A DNA stretch of 64,000 bases from Dioscorea cayenensis subsp. rotundata (lineage: Eukaryota > Streptophyta > Magnoliopsida > Dioscoreales > Dioscoreaceae): the NCBI RefSeq assembly GCF_009730915.1, contig NC_052488.1:20330305-20394304 (forward strand), given 5' to 3'. Below, in pieces: positions 1 to 15,334 of this stretch. A program made the position numbers and the translations under genes. The notes beneath the pieces are model-generated. The model saw only the letters and a list, made by a program, of their open reading frames with translations, did no database searches and was not told where the DNA came from. How positions within the stretch are numbered: position 1 is the first letter of the stretch; each line of letters opens with the position of its first letter.

Positions 1-39
1 GGTGGGGGTCGGGTGGCAGAGAAAGCTCAAGGCCTCCAT
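1..39 (-). CDS. 5' tip of a gene running off the left edge, product unknown
   Basis: Read on the minus strand, an ATG at 39-37 sits in a fair context (gccaATGgag) and opens a frame of 13 codons, beginning MEALSFLCHP, to the window edge. It is preceded by a pyrimidine-rich leader (minus-strand reading of about 60-115), as in plant 5' UTRs. The start could belong to an organelle-targeted protein, but too little is present to name a family. The call rests only on start context and leader composition. Confidence 0.35.
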   Translation of the reverse strand, partial: MEALSFLCHPTPT

Positions 40-871
40 TGGCGACCTCGAGATCGAGATCAACAAAGAGAGAAAGAGAAGGAGAGATCTTTTTGGGGGC
101 GTGACGAGGCGCGTCCAAGAAAATGAAAATGGAAAATGGAAAATGGAAAACAGGTGAAAATGAAAATGGAAAATGAAAATGAAAAACGAAGAATGGAAAC
201 AAACAAATGGAAAAGTGGTATACTCTTGCTCTTATTGGTCACGTCACGGCACCCGGTTGCCAAATCCAACATGCAACTTGTGTTCAGTGAACCAAGTTAA
301 GTGCTAAGTTAGGAACTTAGGACCCACTTAATTTTTCATTTGAGCCGTTTTATTCCTTAAATAAATATTTCATATCAATCGATTTTTTTATTAAGGGGAA
401 ATATTATAAATCTTTTTATTTTTTTTTATTGGCTAAATGAGATTTTTAAATATAAAATTAATAAAATATATAGAGTTTTTTTAAAATGGATAAATTACTC
501 AAAATATATTAGAGAAAAACAAGTAAAAAATAATGCGAGTTCAATTAATAAATTGGTTTAAATGATAGAAGTTTTGGGTCGTTTAAGTAATTGATTTTGA
601 GTTTTTTATTTATGAAAAAATATTAACAGAAATGATTTACCCTAAACAATGGATTAATAATTAATTTAACTTTTATTTATTTATTTATTTATTGTAACCC
701 TTAATTATTTTAAGGTTGCTTTATATGTTTTTATTTTCTTTTGTTGTTTTTTTTCTTGTCTATATATATCTTCTCTTTTGATATATGTCATCGAGTTATC
801 TAATTTAATTTATAAAAAATATTAAAAATCAAACTAAAATAATAAAAATTTATATTGAAGAAACATACATT
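40..871. other. upstream region of the left-edge gene plus AT-rich spacer
   Basis: Positions 120-200 hold a low-complexity run of gaaaatg/gaaaatgg units on the plus strand. A minus-strand frame across 60-272 is a by-product of this run, not a gene. An inverted CCAAT (attgg, about 235) and a cacgtc element (about 240) lie next to it and may belong to the promoter of the left-edge gene. From about 300 to 870 the DNA is AT-rich with no recognisable gene. Confidence 0.4.
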
Positions 872-970
872 TCAAACATCAATCATACTAAAATAAAATG
901 AAAAAAAAAAGATAAAAACAAAAAATCTATTCTTAATTTTCTTTTTAACATAAACTCTCATTAAAAAAAG

Positions 971-1001
<31 letters not shown>

Positions 1002-1523
1002 TAATCTTTGCCAATTACAAGACATAGCTTCATCCTTCCATTATCCTTCTTTCTGAAACTCCAAATTTGAACATGATCACCAACTTTAATCTCTCCAAAC
1101 ACATGCACGTACCTCCATTCTTTTCCCTTAATAACAAGCTCCTCCTTTGAATCCCAATGAATAAAAATCACATTAAACCTCCATCCACCCATAGTATATA
1201 TCTCCAAATCTAATCCATTATGAACTCTCCCAACTTTTTTCATCACCATAGCATTAATAGTATTGTTCTTCTTCCTTTCCTTCCTTATATTTTGCCTGAT
1301 ATTATTTAAGTTGGCAGCAATGATCTCATCTTGTGTTAACAATGGAATAATAAAATTGTGAACATCATTCTTGTGGAATAAAAACCGGTTTTGATAATAA
1401 TTTTTATCTGCGTTGGTAAAGGTCTTCTCTCCAAAGAAGTATAAGTTGGATCCATTGTACTTCTTCATCACATTCAATGCCCATGAAGGTGGCTTCATAA
1501 TCTTTTTATGATGTTTTGGCTTT

Positions 1524-1554
<31 letters not shown>

Positions 1555-1645
1555 GTGTGTGGTTCATTGTTGTTCTTTGTTGTGTATATATTGATGATGG
1601 GAGATCTTTAATTACTAGTTCTGTTGGGACTGTGGTATTGAGCAT
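872..1645 (-). CDS. B3 domain-containing protein, DUF313-like
   Basis: An intronless frame of 257 residues. From about residue 52 it matches the DUF313 type of plant B3 proteins: a PPSWALNVMKKYNGS block, then FGEKTFTNADKNYYQNRFLF, a basic linker, and a C-terminal block with GGWRFNVIF, a GDHVQIWSFR core and a final LCLVIG strand. B3 domains bind DNA; this Arabidopsis-rich subgroup is poorly characterised. Two microsatellites lie inside the frame: an ATT run at about 1525-1554 gives nine Asn near residue 35, and a GAA run at about 970-999 gives a Ser run just after the B3 core. The last ~35 residues are basic then hydrophobic and may be a poorly constrained tail. The start could be the first ATG or the later MNHTHNN Met. 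Family call is fairly sure; expression is not. Confidence 0.7.
970..999. repeat. (GAA)n microsatellite inside the B3 gene
   Basis: About ten GAA units on the plus strand encode a run of nine Ser (TCT/TCC reading) on the minus strand, immediately after the B3 core. A length change in whole triplets would leave the downstream frame intact. Confidence 0.85.
1525..1554. repeat. (ATT)n microsatellite inside the B3 gene
   Basis: About ten TAT/ATT-phase triplets encode nine consecutive Asn in the N-terminal, non-conserved part of the B3 protein. Confidence 0.85.
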
Positions 1646-2500
1646 TTAGTTATAATTTCCTTCAGAATTAGATTTGAGTTTGTTTAGAACTCGTATATAC
1701 ATGTAAAATATTTTTCATATATACCCCTCTGAAATAGTGTGTGTATATATACACATCCGTATGGAATACATATTTGATATTTGTTATTATGCCCCTCTTT
1801 TTATTATCAATTTTATCGTTAGTAAAGGAATTATTCGAGTTTTATCTATTTTTCTTTATCACAATTATCAGTATTTGTGGAAAATATAAATATTGTATTT
1901 ACATACTTGTTTAATTTTAATAAAGCTAAGGGTTGAGCGAATGACCCCAGGGTAAATAGCATTATTGTGGTACTGTGCATATAACATAGAAACACTGTTT
2001 ATTCACTGTTTACAGATCTTTATATAGGAGAATGTTATTTCTCTTGTTTCCAGGGTTGTATAATAAGGAGGATTTATTAACTTAGTTTTGTTCTTGTAAT
2101 ATATTTTACGAGTGTGAATATAATATAATTTTAATCGCATATCTGGCTGAGTTAATAAATTTCTAAATCATTAAGTCACCGTAACTAATACACCACCATA
2201 TCTTTTTCTTCCTTAACACTTCTTTAAGGTATCGTTTATTGCCTTTGTCCAAATTCAAAATTTGATAATTATCTCAAGATAAATTATCTGATTACAATTA
2301 AAATTTATAAGATTTATTTCATATATATATATATTATATTTAATTTCCAATAAGTTATAATTTTTAAAATTTATAATAATGTTGCAGGCCAGCATGTCAG
2401 GCTAAACTAGATGCACAAATACACGTTCAAGTTGTTAAACGGGTTGGGTATAACCACAAATGTTTGGGTTCGACCAACGAGCTCGAACCCAATCATCGAG
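1646..2500. other. spacer between divergent B3 and PPR genes
   Basis: AT-rich, with no gene seen. It must hold the promoters of two divergent genes: B3 on the minus strand and PPR on the plus strand. TATA-like strings (gtatata) at about 1692 and 1743 could serve the B3 gene. A (TA)n run lies at about 2322-2332. Confidence 0.4.
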
Positions 2501-3966
2501 CTACTTCGCATAGTCCGCGAGGTTCTCTTCCAGCAACGCCGCATTCCCAGCTTCTTCTTCTCTCCCTTCAACCTCTTCTCTCTCTCTCTCTCTCTCTCAA
2601 TGGAGAACCATGAGGTCTCTTGCCCTTCCGCTGCTCAATGAGGTCTCTCTCCTCTTTCGCTCCCTTCTTGATTGTAAGGAGAGCTCCTTGTTGATGTTAC
2701 AGGGGCCAACGACTCGCTGCGGATGAAGGTTTCGTCGTAGGAGGTGAGGAGTTTGATTTGGGGGCTCATGATTGTAGTGGCTGTGGTTCTTCACTTGCTC
2801 TGTCGTTCTATTAGGAAAAGGCGGGGTTTTTTTCCTTGAAATTTTGGATTTCAGGTCAGTTCTTGTGATTGTTTTTAGATATTTTTTTTTCTCGAAAATC
2901 TTTGTGAATGTTGAAAATGTAAGTAGGAAACTTGGGCTACTTGTTGGATTTGCTGTTAAATGTTATCGGGTTTCATGTTATTGCTTAAATGTCTTGTTTT
3001 GATGGTTTTCGTTTGTGATCATTGATCCTTTTCATTGATATACTTTCTATCACTTTTTTTTTAATCCTGTGTTTCTCTGATTAGATTTTAGGTTTTGAAC
3101 TTTAACATCATTTATATTTTTGGAATTGCAACCTTGTGGATGTTAATGGTGTGTTGTTGTTGTTGTTGTTAATTGTTAGTAGAATTTATGATTTTGATCT
3201 AATGTCATGTGTTGATGGCTGGTGATTGTTGTTAATTTGTCATGAATGATTCTTCCTTGTGATAAACTCCAGTCCAAGCCCTTGCTTTTCTCTGTTTTTC
3301 GAGTTGGCTGCTCAAGTTTATGATTTATGGTTATTTATTGTACTCATCATATAAGATGATGGTTTAGAATTTGAGGATGTTAAAATGGAGGATATAGATT
3401 CTATGATGTTAACTTCTAGCCCTACCAATCCTAATATGAAGTTTAAACTTCCAAATTATGAATAACTGAAGATGCATCATCATTGAGATTTATGAATGAA
3501 TAATAAGTTGTAAAATTATGAAGTTAGATCTGTGCACCATTGCCTTCAGTAGTTATTTCTCATTGTAGCCTTGTACCTGTTAACAAATTCAGGACTATAC
3601 TCAAGGGTTTATTCTTGGAGGGTCTTTTAAGATTTATTGTTGTTGCTTGATTACATTTAGTGTTGTAACTCTATTTTACCAATCAGTTTGACGGTCTGGT
3701 GGCTTTGTTCTGCTTAATAACCAATGCTATACTAAATCTTCACCATCTTATGTAGTTATGAATACAAAAAATATATAAGGGCATGATCTTTAGATTTTTA
3801 TGCTAAAATAGCATAAAAATCTAAAGATATTCATCATGCAACTTGCTAGGTGACATGTCAATTCTAGATCATTGCTTTTCTTGTTTTTGCTAGATGCTTG
3901 CTTAGAACTTTGATATCTGTGTTCTCTCAGGTACACTATAGATATTCATCATGCTATTTTTAGAGA
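2500..3966 (+). other. 5' leader region of the PPR gene with a probable leader intron
   Basis: A pyrimidine-rich leader with a (TC)n run at about 2578-2599 precedes two short upstream ATGs (2600 and 2609) whose frames end soon after. A donor-like tcag|gtcagt at about 2854 and an acceptor-like ttctctcag|gt at about 3930 suggest a ~1.07-kb leader intron. Neither upstream ATG joins in frame to the PPR body in an obvious way, so the main start was kept at 3967. Confidence 0.4.
3786..3828. repeat. perfect inverted repeat, 20-bp arms, 3-nt loop
   Basis: The arm atctttagatttttatgcta (3786-3805) is followed by aaa and then its exact reverse complement (3809-3828). It lies in the probable leader intron of the PPR gene. 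A 15-bp direct repeat, agatattcatcatgc, starts in the right arm (3825-3839) and recurs at 3940-3954, just before the coding start. Confidence 0.9.
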
Positions 3967-5341
3967 ATGACTTGCAGATTTTCAATATGTTTGTGGAATG
4001 TCTGCGTTGCCTCACTGTGTAAGGCCAGGAATTTGGAGAAGGCTGAGGCAGTTATTGTTGATGGAATTCGAATTGGTTATCTTCCTGATGTTGTGACATA
4101 TAATACCCTTATTGCTGCGTATTGCCGTTTTGTTGGGGTAGATGAAGGATACTCAGTTCTTCATAGAATGAGAGAAGCTGGGGTAGAACCAGATGTGATC
4201 ACTTACAACTCTTTGATTGCTGGAGCTGCTAGACATTGTCTCCCATCACGGTCAGTGGATTTTTTTGAAGAAATGCTGCAGATTGGGATTGATCCAAATG
4301 TATGGAGCTATAACACCTTGATGCACTGTTTGTTTAAATCTGGACACCCTGAAGGTGCTTACAGATTTTTTTTAGAAATGATCTCAAATAATGTCCAGCC
4401 TTCCCCATTTACTTATAACACATTACTTAATGGTTTGTGCAAGTCAGGAAATGCAAAAAATGCCCTCAGACTCTTCAGAAGGTTAGAAAGGTTTGGTTTT
4501 TCCGCAGAGGTAGTGACCTATAACACAATCATCAATGGGCTCTGTAAGGCTGGTATGTATGGTGCTGCTAAAAGAATTCTCACAGAGCTCGGAGAATCAA
4601 GCAATTCTCCAAATGCCATAACTTATACAACAATCATGAAATGCTGCTTTAAATCTGGAAAATTCAGACAAGGCTTGGAGGTGTTTGCTGCGATGATGGA
4701 TAAAGGATATAGTTCTGATGTCTTTGCCTATTGTACTATAATCAGTGCGTTGGTTAAAATGGGTAGGATTGGGGAGGCTCACTCACACACAGATGAAATG
4801 CTTAAGAATGGGATTGGGCTTGACATGGCCTGTTGTAACACTCTGATCTATATGTACTGCAAAGAAGGAAATCTGAGAACTGCATTCCAAGTGTTAAAGT
4901 GAAATGGAGGAAGCAGGTCTGGGGTCTGATGAGTACACACACTCTATTTTGGTTGATGGTCTATGTAGAACAGGCTTATTTGTGGACGCACAAAATCTCT
5001 TGAAAAAGATGGAGTCAAGGGGCTTAAATTCAAATTTGGTAGCTTATAATAGTTTGCTCAATGGGTTGTGCAAGGTCGGTAACTTGGATGCAGCCCTGGC
5101 ACTGTTCAATAAGATGGAGCTGAAGGATTCTTTTACATATGCTTCGCTAATTCATGGTTTATGCAAGTTCAGCCAGTTTCGCTTAGCGTCCAAACTCATG
5201 CGAATTTGCTTGAGAGAAGGAATAAGTGTGCTTTCATCCGCTCAACGTGCTGTTGTTTCTGGTCTTCGAGTGTCAGGGTTGAAGAGGGATGCTATCAAAC
5301 TCCGGGCTGCCATTCGCACAGCTAGACTCTTGAGGAGCTGA
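3967..5341 (+). pseudogene. P-class pentatricopeptide repeat protein (At5g46680-like), interrupted by a frameshift
   Basis: Two adjacent frames (3967-4902, 311 residues; then from about 4901 to 5341) form one P-class PPR protein of about 458 residues, close to the length I recall for Arabidopsis At5g46680. Repeats show the usual DVVTYNTLIAAYCR, DVITYNSLIAG and VVTYNTIINGLCKAG cores. The N-terminus (SLCKARNLEKAEAVIVDGIR) and C-terminus (SSAQRAVVSGLR) also follow that orthologue, so the start at 3967 is probably right; there is no obvious transit peptide. The break is one extra T at about 4900: without it, codons run from VLK directly into EMEEAGLGSDEY. Everything else is intact, so the lesion is recent or a sequencing error. 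PPR proteins bind organellar RNA; the target here is unknown. Confidence 0.85.
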
Positions 5342-6250
5342 AACTTGAAAGTATTGTCAGGTACCAGAAGTTGGCTAACACAATGCTCAATTCTAACACA
5401 AATGCGCGATTAAGATCAAAGAGCCCTCTAGACTTTATTACATGGCTTGTCATTCAAAACTCTTTCACGCCATCGCATTCAACTTGCGACGCCTAGTTAA
5501 TGGGGGTGTGCATCAACATGATCCAACAGGCCAAGTACGGTGAATTGAACAACCCGGAGACTATCAACTGAAGTTCCATCGACATGAGTCGGGGGCTTTG
5601 AGATATTCGAGTGCTAGGAATGGATTATGTTTGAAAATTACACCCGGATTGAAGGCTTATCAAGTTTGAGATGATTCATTTCAATATTCAGTTGTCGTTC
5701 ACACCAGCAAATTTGCAAATAACTGATACAAAGAAGCCGATGAATAAGACATGGTGTTCTGGCTGCGGTTCGTTATACTATTTAACTTGTAAGAGCTTCT
5801 GATTAAATGGCATTCTTTACGACGTAAAATATTTGACGATGAAGTTATATGCGCTTATGGCATCTGGCTGAAGATTATAGCATATGTAGAACCACAAAAT
5901 CCTGTTGCATCACTAAGCATTTGTATTGATTATCGGTTTAACAGACTAATATTTTTAACCATGTATTTTGCGGATTAATATTGTGGATCAAGAAATGATT
6001 GCTCTATGGAATAAGAGTTGATTGGGATAAAGGTAATAAAAAGGAATTCTTGTTCCTCATTGTGTCTGGTTCTCTTAATGCAGGACTAAGCATATTCACA
6101 GGGAAATGGTGGTATTAGATTATGGTGTATGTCTCGTATAGTTTTTAATTGTCTTCAAGAGAGTTAATTTTCCCGCAATTCTTTATTCAAATGCAGGCAA
6201 TTTTTATTTAAGAACAAACCAATGATATCCAAACACTGCCAGTTTGTTCC
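5342..6250. other. 3' region of the PPR gene and spacer
   Basis: No frame or family signal was recognised. The first few hundred bases are probably the 3' UTR of the PPR gene. Confidence 0.4.
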
Positions 6251-7035
6251 ATTAATTTAATTCTTGCAAGAAAAAGTTAGACATGCATTAAATTCTTGGC
6301 CGGTTGGTACCGAACTCTTGATTTATTGGCACTGGTTTCTACAAGCTCAAATCTTAATTCGTGTAAGATGAAGACACTAATATGTAAGGTATGTCACACT
6401 TATATAATTAATTTAATTTTTGCAAAAAAAAAGCTAGACATGCATCAAATTCTTGGCCTGTTGACACCGAACTCTTGATTTATTGGCACTGGTTTCTACA
6501 AGCTCAAATCTTAATTCATGTAAGATGAAGACACTAATATGTAAGGTATTTCACACTTATACAATTAATTTAATTCTTGCAAGAAAAAAAGCTAGACATG
6601 TATTAAATTCTTGGCGCATTGACACCGAACTCTTGATTTATTAGCCTTTGGTTTCTAAGCTCAAATCTTAATTCGTGTAAGATGAAGACACTAATATGTA
6701 AGGTATGTCACACTTATATAATTAATTTAATTCTTGCAAAAAAAAGCTAGACATGCATCAAATTCTTGGCTGATTGACACCGAACTCTTGATTTATTAGC
6801 CTTTGGTTTCATGAAAGCTCAAATCTTAATTCATGTAAGATGAAGACACTAATATGTAAGGTATTTCACACTTATACAATTAATTTAATTCTTGCAAGAA
6901 AAAGCTAGACATGTATTAAATTCTTGGCCTGTTGACACCGAACTCTTGATTTATTGGCACTGGTTTCTACAAGCTCAAATCTTAATTCATGTAAAATGAA
7001 GACACTAATATGTAAGGTATTTCACACTTATACAA
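6251..7035. repeat. tandem array, five copies of a ~157-bp unit
   Basis: Units begin with attaatttaattcttgc at 6251, 6407, 6564, 6721 and 6879, so periods are 156, 157, 157 and 158 bp. Each carries the landmarks agctagacatg, cgaactcttgatttatt, caagctcaaatcttaatt and gaagacactaatatgtaagg. Copies differ by scattered substitutions and small indels. Copies 2 and 4, and copies 3 and 5, share variants (for example atgtcacacttatata versus atttcacacttataca just before the next unit), suggesting duplication of a dimer. A short frame at 6296-6478 is only repeat. Confidence 0.93.
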
Positions 7036-7443
7036 GCTTGAATATTAGCTCATATAAAATAAAGGGATAAACGCGGTTTTTTATAGCTGTGCATACCCAC
7101 AATGCAAAAAAATTTAAAATTAAAAAAAAAATTATATATATATATAGCTACACAACTTTTCCATTGTGAGTGCATTATGTCCAACAGTTAAGTAAACATT
7201 TATTTGGAATAAAATCAAGACTGAGACATAAATAACTTAATAAATAAGCAAACCATTTATTGAAAATAGAACACTAACCGGCCTAACTTATCACGTCCTG
7301 TTCTGTCAGATCCAACGGTCCAGATCTCCCAGGCAAGTTTCCGTCCCCGTTAAAGTTAACGGAATATCCCACCTGGCCGAGTGCGCGAACCGGCCAAAAC
7401 CCAACTATTGAACGAACCAGAATGCTCCACTTATCACTCACCA
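7036..7443. other. phytoene desaturase upstream region
   Basis: AT-rich to about 7280, with a (TA)n run near 7133-7146. From 7280 it becomes more mixed in composition up to the TATA box, as expected for a proximal promoter. No known carotenoid-gene element was recognised. Confidence 0.4.
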
Positions 7444-7451
7444 CTATAAAT
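7444..7451 (+). promoter_or_regulatory. PDS: TATA box of the phytoene desaturase gene
   Basis: ctataaat lies in front of a pyrimidine-rich leader. A likely non-coding first exon ends at ttccaag|gtttg (7530/7531), and the next acceptor is ctgttag at 8564, just before the coding start. This gives a leader intron of about 1.0 kb. Confidence 0.5.
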
Positions 7452-8618
7452 TTCTTCTTTTTCTTTTCTAAAATCGTCATCTTTTTCTCACTCAATTCCC
7501 CGTTCGCAGGCCATCCCTTCCAAATTCCAAGGTTTGTTTCATCTTTCTTTCTCTCCGTTTGATTCTACTTTGATTGCAAATTCAGTGCTTTGTTTCAGGA
7601 TGTTGTTGGAATATTGGAATTGTGTTCAGATTTTTGTGTGTTTTCTCAGAAACTTACTTGATTTTTAGTTGTGATTCTGCTGCTTTGAGGAGGTAAGGGT
7701 TTTTGTTTGAGTTCACTGGTGATTAGGTTTGTGGTTCATGGCGGATATGGATTGTGAATGATTTTGATTGTTAAGCTTGGCTTGCTGTTTGAGATAGGAA
7801 GACTGAAGTTCTTAGATTTTGTTGTTTTTCTAGTGGAGAATTTCCTCAAGTTAAACAGTTCAATATATCAAGGATGCTGGAGAATAGAAATATCAGGGCA
7901 AGATATCTTATTCTAGAGGTAAATTTGTTGTAAAAGATGTGATTTTGGCATGGAATTCATTTTCTTATGGCCTTAGGTGTGAGGCGCAGTGGAATAGCTC
8001 TTTGCAAAGAGGTAGTTGGGAAAATTTGAGAGAGGAATTTTCATTTATGTTTTACTGTTAGTGGTCTTCTGATGCCGAAAGCTTCTCTTTGTTTCTTCTC
8101 AAATTTTGAGTTGTATTTTCCTTTTTTCCTTTTCCCTAGGTTTCTATGATGAATTTATTTGCTTTTGTTGAAATTTCAACATCTTACCTGTTAGTTGCTG
8201 GATGTTAGTCCCCTAGGTTCAGATTTGAGAGATTCCGTCTGGAGAGAGCATTTGTGGCACCGGGTTCACTTTTAGTTTCCTAATTTTATAACTGCTTTTG
8301 CATTGCCAAGTTTGTGACACCTGACGTCTTTGCCTGTGATTTTGTTTGGTTGAATTTTGAATTTTTTTTTGTCAGTTCTCCAAACTGAAAAACTCATTTA
8401 TACTGCATGATTGTTTTCATGTTGAAAGAAACTGGGAGTTCTGTGCTTCTGGAATTTGCGTGTTCCTCACTCTATCTCTGATCTTGACTTTGCTTTCTGA
8501 TTATTGCATTGGTTGATGACTAATGTAGCCATTTAATAATAGGCTTTTTCTTTCATTCTGTTAGACGGGGGCATCTTATATCAGGCCCTGATAGAGCTGC
8601 TGATAGATAGCAGTGGAC

Positions 8619-14264
<5,646 letters not shown>

Positions 14265-14798
14265 GATGAGTATTGTTTGATTATAACTGTGTAAATCTCC
14301 ATTGATGGCCTGACAGCAAGCAGTGTTTTCTTCAAATTATCAGCTCATTGTTGTTGTTTACACTGAAATGCACCACCATTGTTGTATTAAGAATGGTTTC
14401 TGATCCAAGAGGGATGCTTTGTAAATCTTCAATACAACAGGACACTAAATGAATCAATGTACTTTATTGCATCCTGTTATAACCTATTGACAAGTTCAAG
14501 TTAATCATGGATTATTGTAATGTTGAGGAATAGTTACTTATGTCATATATATTATATACTTGAATGGCTAAATATTTAACATTGCATGTATATATGTTTA
14601 CTAGATAATATATTTATATTTTAAAATGACTTTTTAATTTTGATTTATAATTATTTATATAATAAGTTTATCTTTGTACAACTAAAAAAAAATGTTTCTG
14701 AGAAATAGATTTCTATATATATATATATGGGGTGTCAAAAAGTTTTTCTTTAGTTATTTAATAATTGAATGTTAAAACTCAAAATCAACCATGAGAAT

Positions 14799-14831
<33 letters not shown>

Positions 14832-15177
14832 GTACTACATATCAGCTACATCAGTGGATGTAAAAATAAAAAGTAAAAGAGCTTATCCATATATTTAAAT
14901 CTAAGGACATTATTGTCCATAATATTAAGTGAGATGAATATATTTTTATCTCAATCGTCTGATCTTGATCACAACAGGAAAAAAATAAATAAATAAATTT
15001 TGTCTATTCATCTTTAATTTGCACCCTCTTCTATTTATACTTGTCAAATATACGCAGATGATTATATATACATATACCTAAGAAATTTGGTGAGGGTATA
15101 TCCATAATTTTGAGTTATAAGTAATTATCATTTTTATTTTTAAACATAATTAATTATGTGTCATAATTATGTTGCTC
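14265..15177. other. PDS 3' UTR and AT-rich spacer
   Basis: The first ~250 bp are probably the PDS 3' UTR. The rest is AT-rich, with (TA)n runs at about 14717-14728 and 14801-14824. No gene was seen. Confidence 0.4.
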
Positions 15178-15185
15178 TATAAAAG
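15178..15185 (+). promoter_or_regulatory. TATA-like box of the metallophosphoesterase gene
   Basis: tataaaag lies 157 bp before the ATG at 15335. A (GA)n run at about 15314-15330 sits in the leader directly before the start. Confidence 0.4.
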
Positions 15186-15334
15186 TAAAGAATGCTGATT
15201 AATGAAAATCTAATAATAATTAATAGAAGCGAATGATACCAAAGTTCTATACCTAATTTAGATCTAATAAATTTCAAAGGACTTCGATTTATAAGTACAA
15301 CTCCAGAGCGCGAGCGAGAGAGAGAGAGAGCGAG

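Noticed and set aside
6296-6478. 60-residue plus-strand frame
   Set aside because: Made entirely of the 157-bp tandem repeat; not preserved in the other copies.
6251-7035. Array considered as CRISPR-like
   Set aside because: Units are contiguous ~157-bp tandem repeats without unique spacers, in a plant nuclear genome.
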